The notes beneath the pieces were generated by a model. That model ran no database searches. It was not told the DNA's origin and saw only the letters and a program-made list of their open reading frames with translations. Position numbers and translations under genes: made by a program. Below are positions 30,547-39,901 of a DNA stretch of 64,000 nt, one piece after another. The first letter of the stretch is position 1, and each line of letters starts with the position of its first letter. Source of the stretch: Psychrobacter sp. M13 (GTDB lineage Bacteria; Pseudomonadota; Gammaproteobacteria; Pseudomonadales; Moraxellaceae); the NCBI RefSeq assembly GCF_030718935.1, contig NZ_CP132194.1, positions 1-64,000 of the forward strand, given 5' to 3'.

Positions 30547-31524
30547 TTAAGGCTTTAATAGCACTTTACCTGTCTTCTCAGACTGAGTTTTTCCATCGAC
30601 TGCTTTTGATATATCAGCTAGATCAAAAGTCGCTTCCGTTGGCAATTTTAATTGACCATTCACCGCGCGATCGATCAGCTCATCGACTAAGCGCTGTTTA
30701 TTCTCTACGCTCATCTCTTGGCTAAGCTTACTACCCCAAAAGCCTTTTAACGTCGCTTGCTTAAAGATAATATCCGTGGGATTGAGTACCATTGCCTTAC
30801 CAGACATTGCACCAAATACCGCAAACACGCCACCATGACCGAGTAGTGAAAGGAGCGCACCGCTGTCTTCACCACCAACTGAATCGACCGCTGCGCTAAT
30901 CTTGTTTTCACCAATGATAGCTTTTACTTGCTCTTTCCAATCCTCATCTTCGGTATTGATATTGTTTTTGACATCGATAGCTTCTAACTCTCCAATGGCT
31001 TCCTTACTGCGTACCACATTGATGGTTTTTACACCGCGAGCTGCGGCTAGCATTGCTAAGGACTTACCGACTGCGCCATTAGCAGCATTATGGATGACCC
31101 ATTGACCGCTCTCGACTTCTAAGAACTCAAGTAGCATTAATGCACTAAGTGGCATAGCGACTAATTGTGCTGCCATCTCATCATCTAAGCTATCGGGTAC
31201 AGGGAATACCATATCCTCTGACGCGACAAAATACTCTGCCCAGGTCGCTTGCACACTAGCAGCTGCCACACGTTGACCGACTTTTAGGTCTTTGACTTCA
31301 TCACCGACTGCATCAATGATACCGACCGCTTCAGAACCACCAATAGCAGGCATTTCAGGCTTGAAGCCATATTTGCCACGAATGGTCAAAAGGTCATGAT
31401 TATGGATAGAGGCAAGGACAGTTTTGACTCGTACCTCATTGGCTTTGGGCTCAGGAATTGGGCGATCGCTTATAGATAGTACTTCGGTAGGTTTGCCAAA
31501 ATGATCATAAGTTGCGCTACGCAT
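30547..31524 (-). CDS. Zinc-type MDR oxidoreductase (quinone/enoyl reductase-like)
   Basis: 325-aa medium-chain dehydrogenase/reductase. The GroES-like N-terminal domain has MPAIGGSEAVGIIDAVGDEV and the Rossmann domain has HNAANGAVGKSLAMLAAARG near 145. It resembles trans-2-enoyl-CoA reductase (MECR) and NADPH:quinone reductases and lacks zinc ligands. It is upstream of the AcuI-like gene on the minus strand. Substrate unknown. Confidence 0.85.
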   Translation of the reverse strand: MRSATYDHFGKPTEVLSISDRPIPEPKANEVRVKTVLASIHNHDLLTIRGKYGFKPEMPAIGGSEAVGIIDAVGDEVKDLKVGQRVAAASVQATWAEYFVASEDMVFPVPDSLDDEMAAQLVAMPLSALMLLEFLEVESGQWVIHNAANGAVGKSLAMLAAARGVKTINVVRSKEAIGELEAIDVKNNINTEDEDWKEQVKAIIGENKISAAVDSVGGEDSGALLSLLGHGGVFAVFGAMSGKAMVLNPTDIIFKQATLKGFWGSKLSQEMSVENKQRLVDELIDRAVNGQLKLPTEATFDLADISKAVDGKTQSEKTGKVLLKP

Positions 31525-31639
31525 GGTAATTTCCTTAATTTATTGATTTATTTTAAATGTTTACTTTAAGTCGTGAGCAACAGTAACAAGTCACATGCAT
31601 TTAGCGCAATATTAATTTGGTTAATGAGCGTTGCTAATT

Positions 31640-32290
31640 TTACATACCAGTACCTTGGCGACCTGTATTTTCAGCGCTCTCGTCTACAATGTTTTCGTCC
31701 TGAATACTTACACCTTCAATAACCGCAAATTCGCCATTGACCATATCCGTAAGTAATGGCTCGCCTTTATCATTCACTCGAAATAAACCATATTCAGCGC
31801 CCTCAAACGCCTCCGCGTGACCCTCTTGAAAAAAGAAAGCATTGGTAGCGAGTTTGACCTGATTGCGGCGAATACGATAATAGATGGGCAGCTCATTAGT
31901 CGCCAAATTATTACGATTGTTACTATCTGCTAAACGCACAAACTGCCCAACGTTGTTTTTATCTAATTGGATAATGGCATAGCCGTTGCTCGATTCAACC
32001 TCATTACGGCGTTGCTCAGATGCAGTCAGTATGTCATCTGCTATAGCATAGCTTAAGGTCATATAATCGCCCTGCATAAAGCCACGCGGATCGACGGGAG
32101 CCAGCTCTAGTAGCACCGTATCACCGTTTGCCAAATGCGTCTCATATTTAGCAACATTGATAGTCATAACCGCAATGACTAAGAGCAAGCCTAGTAGCGC
32201 AATACCGATTTTGAACGCGCGTTTTTGCCACCATGGTTTTGGGTTGGGTAGAGGATTCCGAGCCAATATATTAGCGTTTATATCGCTCAT
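31640..32290 (-). CDS. GDYXXLXY-domain membrane protein
   Basis: 216 aa with one N-terminal transmembrane helix (about 25-45) and an extracytoplasmic part containing the family hallmark MQGDYMTLSY near residue 74. This domain typically occurs with DUF2157 and DUF4401 membrane proteins, exactly as here. The start ATG overlaps the stop of the upstream DUF4401 gene (ATGA), indicating translational coupling. Function is unknown; a role in the cell envelope is inferred. Confidence 0.88.
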   Translation of the reverse strand: MSDINANILARNPLPNPKPWWQKRAFKIGIALLGLLLVIAVMTINVAKYETHLANGDTVLLELAPVDPRGFMQGDYMTLSYAIADDILTASEQRRNEVESSNGYAIIQLDKNNVGQFVRLADSNNRNNLATNELPIYYRIRRNQVKLATNAFFFQEGHAEAFEGAEYGLFRVNDKGEPLLTDMVNGEFAVIEGVSIQDENIVDESAENTGRQGTGM

Positions 32291-33456
32291 AGCGGGCGCT
32301 CCTCATGATTAATATCACTTATATTTGCTGTCGCTGCACTACGCGCAGGATAAAAGATAATCAACAGCCCGCGCATCAGCAGTATTGCAATACCGATAAC
32401 GAACATGGAAATAGATTTGGTGAGTAATGTGGTGTCGAGCTGATAGTAATACCAGAATATATAGCTGACTAAGGCGATGATAGCGACACCCAGTAGCACT
32501 CGTTGGCTATTGGCCATTGCGATTATAACGACTAAGCTAGTGGCTAATAGACCTGACACATAGATCGATAGTGTGCCCAAAATAAGGATAGCAACGATCG
32601 ATATTATCCCTAGTGTTGAAAGCAGTTTGACTTGATAGCGACGCAATATAAGGTAGGCGGCGTATAAGCTGGCGAGTGTCAGGAGAGTTTGAGCTAAGTA
32701 GTAATTGTAGCCAAAAGCCTCGTCATTGCGAATAAAGCCATTGCCATATTCAGCCGCGATAAAATACACCGAGACAGCAAGTAACATGAGTGCGCTGGCA
32801 TAAGCGACCGCATTGATAATTTTCAAGGTAGCAGCATGCCATTTGATAGGTATATGTTGAGCGAATGAATAGCGTTGTAAGTTGCTGACTATAGCGATAA
32901 ATGCCAATAGCCCTAAACTGATTTCTGCTATGTAATAGTAATTAAGTAGATAAACCACAGCGCTCAAAGTGATGACTGCGCTCAATAAACGATAGACGAA
33001 GTTTGGCATGATCAGCGTCATAGCCAGCTGAATAAGCAAAAACAGCCAAATATCTAAAGGCTCTGGTAACTCATTAGCTAATAAAGCAAAAGCTACGTAG
33101 GATTGGCCCGCTATGCTGATAGCAAAGGCTAAGCTACTCATAAATACATTATGACGAGTGTGCTGGCTTTTAAAAAGTACAAAACCGACAGCGCTCAGTG
33201 ACAGCCCGATGACGAGTAAAGCAGGCAGGCTATCAAAGGCCTTTGTCTCGAATAATAGTAGAGACAAGAATCCAATCAATAATAGGCTGGCAAAGACACC
33301 GCTAAAGCCAAACAGTACTTTTATAAACCAAGGCGTATCTGATTTCGGGTCATGTTGGAGGTTATTATCACCCGCTCGATCAGTGCCCAGATTAGCATCG
33401 ATTAAGCCTTGCTGTTGTAGCTCTAAAAAGGCTGAATTGCGCGTATCATTACTCAT
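32287..33456 (-). CDS. DUF4401 multi-pass membrane protein
   Basis: 389 aa with about ten hydrophobic helices after a polar N-terminus (MSNDTRNSAFLELQQQG). Its place between a DUF2157 and a GDYXXLXY gene identifies it as the DUF4401 member of that conserved trio. The ATG at 33456 is chosen over a frame open to 33546 because it overlaps the end of the DUF2157 gene by 8 bases, as expected for coupled genes, and matches the family start. Function unknown. Confidence 0.85.
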   Translation of the reverse strand: MSNDTRNSAFLELQQQGLIDANLGTDRAGDNNLQHDPKSDTPWFIKVLFGFSGVFASLLLIGFLSLLLFETKAFDSLPALLVIGLSLSAVGFVLFKSQHTRHNVFMSSLAFAISIAGQSYVAFALLANELPEPLDIWLFLLIQLAMTLIMPNFVYRLLSAVITLSAVVYLLNYYYIAEISLGLLAFIAIVSNLQRYSFAQHIPIKWHAATLKIINAVAYASALMLLAVSVYFIAAEYGNGFIRNDEAFGYNYYLAQTLLTLASLYAAYLILRRYQVKLLSTLGIISIVAILILGTLSIYVSGLLATSLVVIIAMANSQRVLLGVAIIALVSYIFWYYYQLDTTLLTKSISMFVIGIAILLMRGLLIIFYPARSAATANISDINHEERPL

Positions 33457-34498
33457 GATCGCCCCCTTTGACTGCCGTATATGACGTATTGTTCTCATTG
33501 CTCTGATAGTTGGCGCGCGCCACCTTGCGTAGCCAAGTGACTGCATATGAGCTCATGCTAATCAACAAGACAGCTAATATTAAAAATCCACTAGCATCCA
33601 TACTGCTGGGCTTTAGCTCAATGGCCCAACACATAACCACAGCAATGATAGAGCCACTTAAATAGGTGAGCATCAGTAAATCGAATTGCTGTCTTTTAAA
33701 GCGCCAATATATAAACCCGCACCAGCTAAGCCACAGTGAGGCTGCAATGAAAAGTAATAGAAGGCTGTTATTACCGAAAACGGTCGATATTGTCAAAGAA
33801 GAGACGTTGTAAGCGCTTAATAACGCGACCGTATAAGTACTCCAATGTAAGCTTGTGTTTTGATGTTTTAGACGTGTATTTTCAAAGCAAAATAGCCATA
33901 AAGACAAGGCTGCAAAGTTAACGACAGCTATTAGAGTAAACCGCCAAAAGTCTTGATAATAATAGTCTAAGCTAGCAAAAAGTGAGGTATCAATATAGAG
34001 CAAGGTCAAGGCGTTAATCAAACCCAACCACAATAGCCACAGCGCAGGGAAGCGCGCGATAAGTACCCACGGAATAATCAATACGGCCCAAGCAGCAAAC
34101 AGCTGCCACGTGTCTGCACCTGTTTGATAAACTTGCCCAAATAGCGCCAGCAAGCTACCTGTAATGATACTAGCAATAAGCAGAAGGAGCTGACGAATAA
34201 GGGTGTAGCGCTTACGAAAAGAGAGCGCCACGTACAGCGCAATAGTCATAGCTAATGCGCCTTCGACTAAAGCGAACTTGCCCATCTTGCCCAAGTCCTG
34301 CCAGTTATAGGCCACGAAAAACACCAGCGCTAAGCTCAGTGCAATCACACCGATAATCAACGCGGCTTTATCAAAGAAGCTGCGCCAAGTAGACGCGCTG
34401 GGATAAACTTGCAAATGGGTGGCTGCTGCCTCAGCATTCGATAAAGGCAATTGGCCTTGCTGGAGCAGTTGCTCGATAGTCCGCCGCGATTGACTCAT
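33449..34498 (-). CDS. DUF2157 multi-pass membrane protein
   Basis: 349 aa. A cytosolic N-terminal segment (RRTIEQLLQQGQLPLSNAEAAAT) is followed by about nine to ten membrane helices, the typical DUF2157 arrangement. It is the first gene of the three-gene operon that continues with DUF4401 and GDYXXLXY. Function of the operon is unknown, although all three products are membrane proteins and probably form one complex. Confidence 0.87.
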   Translation of the reverse strand: MSQSRRTIEQLLQQGQLPLSNAEAAATHLQVYPSASTWRSFFDKAALIIGVIALSLALVFFVAYNWQDLGKMGKFALVEGALAMTIALYVALSFRKRYTLIRQLLLLIASIITGSLLALFGQVYQTGADTWQLFAAWAVLIIPWVLIARFPALWLLWLGLINALTLLYIDTSLFASLDYYYQDFWRFTLIAVVNFAALSLWLFCFENTRLKHQNTSLHWSTYTVALLSAYNVSSLTISTVFGNNSLLLLFIAASLWLSWCGFIYWRFKRQQFDLLMLTYLSGSIIAVVMCWAIELKPSSMDASGFLILAVLLISMSSYAVTWLRKVARANYQSNENNTSYTAVKGGDHE

Positions 34499-34591
34499 AG
34501 CGTTCTCTATATTAAAAGAGTATTTAGCCTATCTTAGCGGTTTTTGGGAGGTAGGGGTATAATGAAAGCTTCGTAATAGATGAGGGAGGTT

Positions 34592-34846
34592 TTAATAAAA
34601 CTCAATACGACTCAAGATATGCTCTTGCACCACATAAGCACAAAAATAAGCGCTCGGCCATGCAAACACAAACGCCAACCCCCACGAGTGTAGTAGCGTC
34701 ATAAAGAACCCATCATGAATGCCTGTTTTAACTGTGATAAGCGCTGCTGAGATAATAAGCGACATCATCAATGCCATAATCCCCGTAAAGATAAGCCGAT
34801 AATATTTGCGACGGGTACGTATTCTGAGGGTAGGGAGATTTGCCAT
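34592..34846 (-). CDS. DUF2798 small membrane protein
   Basis: 84 aa with two transmembrane helices (FTGIMALMMSLIISAALI and the pair around LLHSWGLAFVFAWPSAYF), the layout of DUF2798 proteins. A basic start (RIRTRRKYYR) points to the cytosol. No function is known. Confidence 0.85.
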   Translation of the reverse strand: MANLPTLRIRTRRKYYRLIFTGIMALMMSLIISAALITVKTGIHDGFFMTLLHSWGLAFVFAWPSAYFCAYVVQEHILSRIEFY

Positions 34847-34963
34847 AATAGTGCTCAGTTTAGAACTTTAGTAGATAACAGTTATTATTTTTATATAATT
34901 TTGATTGCATATTATACTCACTACCACACTGATTGGCCTTAAACTTTGTAAGATGAATTGAAA

Positions 34964-34987
34964 CCGCCGCTATCTAGGTAGCGGCGG
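34964..34987. terminator. GC-rich hairpin after the DsrE gene
   Basis: Perfect CCGCCGCTA-TCTAGG-TAGCGGCGG. On the minus strand it lies about 50 bases past the DsrE stop, followed by TTTCAATT, so it probably acts as a terminator despite the weak T tract. Confidence 0.5.
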
Positions 34988-35039
34988 CTGACTTTCTATT
35001 GAGTGAGCTGTGAAGGTATTTTTATACTAGAGTCAGCTA

Positions 35040-35414
35040 TTAAGTAAGCTGTAACGAGCCTTTAGCACTCATCAATAGCTTGACTACATCATCACCACTG
35101 ATAACCTCGAAACGCTTATCAATCGCTGATTCTTCAACGCCATTGTGCTGCATGCAGGCACCACAGACCAGTACGTTGCCGCCTTGCTCAATAAAGGCTT
35201 CTAGTAACTTGCCAGCAGGCTCAAACGGAGCGCCAATATTGATATTATCTAAGGCGTTAGGTAGTGCTAAATGCACCGCATCCACCATTAAGATAACAGT
35301 CGCCGTATGACCTTGTTTCAGGGCTATACCTGCCATGGTAAAGGCTAAGGTAATTTTATTCGGATTGCTCTTGTCATCGAACAGGGTGCTGACATAATCG
35401 GTTGCAGTAGCCAT
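35040..35414 (-). CDS. DsrE-family sulfur-relay-like protein
   Basis: 124-aa soluble alpha/beta protein of the DsrE/DsrF fold. The conserved cysteine lies in VLVCGACMQHNG near residue 82, and the family's hydrophobic strand ATVILMVDAVHLA precedes it. Such proteins transfer sulfur or act as peroxiredoxin-like regulators. No tus/dsr partner genes are adjacent, so the role is open. Confidence 0.85.
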   Translation of the reverse strand: MATATDYVSTLFDDKSNPNKITLAFTMAGIALKQGHTATVILMVDAVHLALPNALDNINIGAPFEPAGKLLEAFIEQGGNVLVCGACMQHNGVEESAIDKRFEVISGDDVVKLLMSAKGSLQLT

Positions 35415-35572
35415 ATAATTCTTCCTTTATAGTTAGTTACTATTATAGTTAAATGCTAAGTAATGAAATCATAGCACATACTATGTTTTTTTATATAATG
35501 TATTGTTATTAATAAGTGTTCTTTGCTTACCGTCACAATACTACTCGATTGCATATGTACCTATAGCACCTA

Positions 35573-37120
35573 TCATTCTTTTGCTGTCGAATCATGCTCG
35601 CGCAGGCGTCGATGCAAGTTCACCACATGGCGTAAAGGTAAAGGCTTCCACGAGGTAGTTGGTGCCAGATCACGACACGATGCCGAAGTGCCCATCTGCG
35701 TGCGATAGCCTTCGCACCCTTGCGCGGCCTCCTCTTTGGACAGATTTTTACCTTTGCGCCAGCCACCGTGCAGATATAATGCTCCTCCCATTACTGCAGT
35801 CGCTACCATACCTGCTGGAAACGATAACCAAAGCGCATCGGTGCCAAGTATAGGATACATACCAAAAGCAAAGCCAAGGCGCACAGGATACATCGACACC
35901 ACCATGACCATCAGTGGCCAGATAACATAGCCATTGGCTCGCATAGTGCCAAAAAACACTTGCGCTATGCCAAAAAAGAGAAAGCCCCAAGTCGCCATGA
36001 TTTGAATATGTCGACCGATCGGTACCGCTGCGCTATCGCTACCTAGAAAAAAGCCCAAAATAGTTTTATCAAAGAGGGTCAGCACGCCAATCATAGTACC
36101 TGTCAATATCACATTAAAGATAAGTCCCCAGCGGGTAATCCCAGCCACGCGACTCCATTGATTGGCACCGATGTTTTGTGCGACCATGGCACTGGCAGCA
36201 GCACTGAGTGCCATAGCTGGCATCTGCACGTAAGTCCAAAGCTGCTGGGTGGCGCTATAAGCGGCGGTCGTCTGTACACCCTCGCGGTTGATCAGCGAGA
36301 GCATAGTCAGCGCGGCGGTTGAGATGACAATCATCTGCAAACCCATCGGCAGGCCTTTTGAGAACATAGACTTCAAAATACTGAGGTCTACCTTCAAAAA
36401 TTTTAGCTCTGGCATACTGAGCGTTAGTGCCGAACCCCTCCAGTACATGGTGACCACCATACCGACTAGCGCTAGCGTATTAGCAACAGCAGTAGCAAAG
36501 GCTGAACCAAATATGCCCCACTCAGGGAAAGGCCCTAAACCTAAAATAAGCGTCGGGGTCAAAATCAGATCAATCACCACTGACATAGCGATAAACCATA
36601 GCGGCGTGGTGGAATCGCCCGTCCCACGCAGTGCCATCATCATCAGCGTAAAGGTCAAAGTCACGGGCATCGCAATAAAAATCATGCGCAGATAAGTCAG
36701 AGCGAGCTCAAACGCACTTGGCGGCGTTCCGAGCAGATCAAGTAGCGTCGGTGCAAATAGCCAGCCTATCGCCGACAATAAGATACTTATCGGAATAATG
36801 CTCCCTAGCGCCGTTCCCATAGTGCGCTTGACTTTGACATTGTCGCGTTCCCCCATAGCCTGACCAATAAAAATAGTCGCCGCCATCCCAAAACCAAACA
36901 CGAATGAGATCATAATAAACATCAAGATATTACCGTTCGCTGTCGCAGCAAGCGCTTCTTCACCCAAAAACCGACCTACCCAAACGGCATTAATCGAGCC
37001 GTTCAAAGACTGTAGTGCCGAGGAGCCAAGGGTTGGCAAGGCGAACAGCAACATGGTTTTGGCAATCGACCCTTCGGTAAGGTCACGTGATTTATCAGCA
37101 GAAGTACTAGTATCGCTCAA
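35573..37120 (-). CDS. MATE-family multidrug efflux transporter
   Basis: 515-aa inner-membrane exporter with about twelve helices, coupling Na+ or H+ to export of cationic compounds. The two homologous halves are visible (first PTLGSSALQSLNGSINAVWVG, second near residue 250 with GLPMGLQMIVIS). A cytosolic C-terminal tail of about 60 residues (from HGGWRKGKNLS) is longer than usual and rich in basic and polar residues. Monocistronic. Substrate not predictable. Confidence 0.92.
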   Translation of the reverse strand: MSDTSTSADKSRDLTEGSIAKTMLLFALPTLGSSALQSLNGSINAVWVGRFLGEEALAATANGNILMFIMISFVFGFGMAATIFIGQAMGERDNVKVKRTMGTALGSIIPISILLSAIGWLFAPTLLDLLGTPPSAFELALTYLRMIFIAMPVTLTFTLMMMALRGTGDSTTPLWFIAMSVVIDLILTPTLILGLGPFPEWGIFGSAFATAVANTLALVGMVVTMYWRGSALTLSMPELKFLKVDLSILKSMFSKGLPMGLQMIVISTAALTMLSLINREGVQTTAAYSATQQLWTYVQMPAMALSAAASAMVAQNIGANQWSRVAGITRWGLIFNVILTGTMIGVLTLFDKTILGFFLGSDSAAVPIGRHIQIMATWGFLFFGIAQVFFGTMRANGYVIWPLMVMVVSMYPVRLGFAFGMYPILGTDALWLSFPAGMVATAVMGGALYLHGGWRKGKNLSKEEAAQGCEGYRTQMGTSASCRDLAPTTSWKPLPLRHVVNLHRRLREHDSTAKE

Positions 37121-37359
37121 GGTGCATCCTTTTGCGCCATTCCAGTTGTTTTCGGTTGGCTTTTCATTTTACGATAAAAACGCTTATTATAAATGACACC
37201 ATTCATTCTATCTTGATTAGAAAGGTAATCAGTTAAGCGGTAGTGTTGTTTGTTAACGCAGAGGAATAATATTTTGACTACAAAGTTATAAATTAAAAAG
37301 TCTAAGCAGGAATTTACCTTTAAGATTGTAATTAAAATTCATTTGTAGGAAGATTTTCA

Positions 37360-38307
37360 ATGCCATTAAAACGCTTAGCTCTTGCCACTATCTTTAGTAT
37401 GTCAGTGGTAGGCTGTACCACTGCGCCTAATACCCTCGCCATTAGTACCACTCAAAAGCTCGTGCAGTACGAACGTAATAAATCAGATCTTGATATAAAG
37501 ACATTTACTTTAGCCTCAGGCGATACGCTAACTTATGCTGAGAATGCTAATGTGACTGGCGAGCCTTTACTACTGATTCATGGCTTTGGCGGCAATAAAG
37601 ATAACTTTACCCGCATTGCTAATCAACTAGATAGCTATCATCTCATCACTCCTGATTTACTCGGTTTTGGTAATTCTAGTAAGCCAATGGCGGCCGATTA
37701 TCGCGCTGATGCTCAAGCTGAGCGTTTGCATGAGCTATTGCAAGCCAAAGGTGTCGCTTCTAACATTCATATCGCTGGTAACTCAATGGGCGGCGCGATC
37801 AGTGTGGCCTATGCCGCCAAGTACCCACAGGATGTCAAAAGCTTATGGCTGATAGATAGCGCAGGGTTTTGGTCATCAGGTATTCCAAAATCGCTTGAGG
37901 GTGCGACGCTTGAGAATAATCCGCTACTGATTAATAAGACAGAAGATATTTATAGCTTATATGATTTTGTTATGTATAAGCCGCCTTATATACCAAAGTC
38001 AGTAAAAGCGGTGTTTGCACAAGAGAGAATCGCTAATAAAGAGCTAGATGCCAAAATTTTAAAGCAAATTACTGAGGACAATGTAGAGGAGCGCGCCAAA
38101 GTGATAGCTGAGTATGATATTCCAACACTAGTGGTGTGGGGTGAAGAAGATCGGGTGATTAAACCTGAAACGGCTATCTTGATAAAAGAGATTATCCCGC
38201 AAGCGCAAGTCATTATGATGGAAGAGGTCGGTCATGTACCGATGATAGAGGCGGTAAAGCAGACGGCGAATGATTATAAAAAGTTTCGGGCGGGGTTGGA
38301 TGAGTAG
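37360..38307 (+). CDS. Alpha/beta-hydrolase lipoprotein (lipase-like)
   Basis: 315 aa with a lipoprotein signal ending in VVGC (Cys near residue 19), so probably anchored in a membrane. The alpha/beta-hydrolase core shows the oxyanion motif LLIHGFGGNKDN near 72, the nucleophile elbow GNSMGG (Ser near 143), a putative acid in VVWGEEDRV near 265 and a catalytic His in VGHVPMIE near 294. This resembles the lipase-like hydrolases common in Psychrobacter. Substrate unknown. Confidence 0.9.
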   Translation: MPLKRLALATIFSMSVVGCTTAPNTLAISTTQKLVQYERNKSDLDIKTFTLASGDTLTYAENANVTGEPLLLIHGFGGNKDNFTRIANQLDSYHLITPDLLGFGNSSKPMAADYRADAQAERLHELLQAKGVASNIHIAGNSMGGAISVAYAAKYPQDVKSLWLIDSAGFWSSGIPKSLEGATLENNPLLINKTEDIYSLYDFVMYKPPYIPKSVKAVFAQERIANKELDAKILKQITEDNVEERAKVIAEYDIPTLVVWGEEDRVIKPETAILIKEIIPQAQVIMMEEVGHVPMIEAVKQTANDYKKFRAGLDE

Positions 38308-38612
38308 CTATTCCCGCTTTGCGCTACTATCTTAGCTGCCACTGTGGCGGTGACTAATAGGCAGTCGTGCTCCTGTTACCTCGATATCCCGTCTGCCTAA
38401 GTCACCGCAACACAGTGTTCAGCCAAGTATATCCGCTCCAATCAGGGCTAAACCGCTCTCCAAGTCACCCTTTACTGCTTTTGATAGAGTTAGCTAAAGA
38501 TTTGTAGTTAAAAAATTTGACTATGAATTTGTAGTTAAGTTTAATACTGCAGTTTAGTTGTATCCAAAGTAATGTAAGATGTGACTATCGACATTCATCA
38601 ACTAAAATATCA
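38308..38612. other. Intergenic region with a long hairpin repeat
   Basis: 305 bases between the hydrolase and the RelA/SpoT-like gene. The first half contains repeat R1 copy B. The rest is AT-rich without a recognisable gene and probably holds the promoter of the accessory patch. Confidence 0.6.
38332..38457 (-). repeat. Dispersed repeat R1, copy B, with a long hairpin
   Basis: Arms 38340-38364 and 38393-38417 pair almost perfectly (CACTGT...GGTGACT...GGCAG with CTGCC...AGTCACC...ACAGTG), and outer bases 38332-38338 and 38421-38427 extend the pairing. The flank 38442-38457 is the exact reverse complement of AGCGGTTTAGCCCTGA at 15588. The orientation is opposite to copy A. No coding frame is preserved. 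Confidence 0.7.
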
Positions 38613-39590
38613 ATGGACTACTTAATGAAATCTATATTAGAACAATATGATAGTTCAAAAAATATACTAGACAACTTGGATAAAACACTTCTTACTCTAG
38701 TTAACTCTCTGCTTGAGCAGAAAAATATTCGAGTACATCAAGTTCAAACTAGAGTAAAAGATAGAAATAGCTTAGAAGGTAAAGTTTTTAGAAAAGGTAA
38801 AAAATACGAAGCTTTAAGTGATATTACAGATGTTGTTGGTGTACGCATTATTACTTACTTCGATGACGAAGTAGACCAAATTGCTGATATGATTGAAAAA
38901 GAGTTTCTTATAGATCATGATAATTCTATAGACAAGCGAAAAATAGATGACGATAAGTTTGGCTATAGAAGTTTGCACTATGTAGCTAGTTTAAAGAAAG
39001 AAAGGATCAAGCTACCAGAATATGCTAGCTGTGGAGAACAAAAATTTGAATTTCAAATAAGAACGATTTTACAACATTCATGGGCTGAAATTGAGCATGG
39101 ATTAGGCTATAAAGGTGAATTTGAAATTCCATCCACTGCAAAACGTACTTTCTATAGAGTCGCAGCACTTTTAGAGCAAGCCGATATTGAGTTCGTAAAA
39201 CTAAAGTCTACCATATCAGAATATGAAGAAAGTTTGACTAACGATATTAAATCTAAGCCTAGTAAAATTGAAATAAATAAGGCCTCACTAATATCCTTTA
39301 TGAGTAATAACAATAATGTGATAAGTTTCGAAAAAAATGTATTTATTCATGAATACAGTTTGATTATTGCAGATCCTAATATTGAGAGCTCTACTTATGA
39401 CTTACTAATAAACAGAATTAAAAACTTAGGTATCGAAAATATAAAGCAATTAGAAGAATTTTACTTAAAAAATGAGGAATTACTCAGAGAAAGTATTAAA
39501 TCTATTTTTCCAAACGAAAGGAACACTATCAAACGAGGTGCTTCTGTACTGATACTAATAAATTATACGTTTGCTAATCATAAAATCTAA
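38613..39590 (+). CDS. Stand-alone RelA/SpoT-domain (p)ppGpp synthetase-like protein
   Basis: 325 aa. The N-terminal two thirds are a RelA/SpoT nucleotidyltransferase domain: DITDVVGVRIITYFDDEV near residue 68, FGYRSLHYV near 113, and EFQIRTILQHSWAEIEHG near 150. It lacks the HD hydrolase and TGS/ACT domains of long RSH enzymes, and the C-terminal third (about 210-325) is unrecognised. Family members make (p)ppGpp or, as toxic synthetases, pyrophosphorylate tRNA or nucleotides. It is AT-rich and next to a toxin-antitoxin pair, which hints at an accessory or phage-defence role. Another possible start is ATG 38625. Confidence 0.85.
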   Translation: MDYLMKSILEQYDSSKNILDNLDKTLLTLVNSLLEQKNIRVHQVQTRVKDRNSLEGKVFRKGKKYEALSDITDVVGVRIITYFDDEVDQIADMIEKEFLIDHDNSIDKRKIDDDKFGYRSLHYVASLKKERIKLPEYASCGEQKFEFQIRTILQHSWAEIEHGLGYKGEFEIPSTAKRTFYRVAALLEQADIEFVKLKSTISEYEESLTNDIKSKPSKIEINKASLISFMSNNNNVISFEKNVFIHEYSLIIADPNIESSTYDLLINRIKNLGIENIKQLEEFYLKNEELLRESIKSIFPNERNTIKRGASVLILINYTFANHKI

Positions 39591-39853
39591 AGAAATAATT
39601 GTAAATATACTAATACTTTTCTAATGAATAGATTTTTGCCGAAGTTGTTTTACTAATTATCAAAAATACGCTCTGTTGCTGCTGACTAAATCATTTTAGA
39701 CTAATTAAGAACTGACTTACTATAAAAAGTAGGCTAGCTCTTCAAGCTATCAAAAAGATAGCCCAGAAAACTAACCTATTATAAAATTTCAATCTGAACT
39801 TTCTAATTCAACTGCAAGAATCCTTTTGCAGCTAGCAGTATCTCAGCCCCGTC
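39591..39853. other. AT-rich spacer before the toxin gene
   Basis: About 260 bases without a recognised gene. Short hairpins include CTGCAA-GAATCC-TTTTGCAG near 39812-39832. The sequence is the only room for a promoter of the toxin-antitoxin pair. Confidence 0.4.
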
Positions 39854-39901
39854 ATTACCACAGAGCTATTTAAAGAATGGTTTGAACAACAAGAAGAATC
39901 T

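Noticed and set aside
38308..38612. Possible riboswitch or tRNA in the long hairpin region
   Set aside because: The fold is one long hairpin with a second partial copy on the opposite strand. It lacks the arms of a tRNA and any known riboswitch core.
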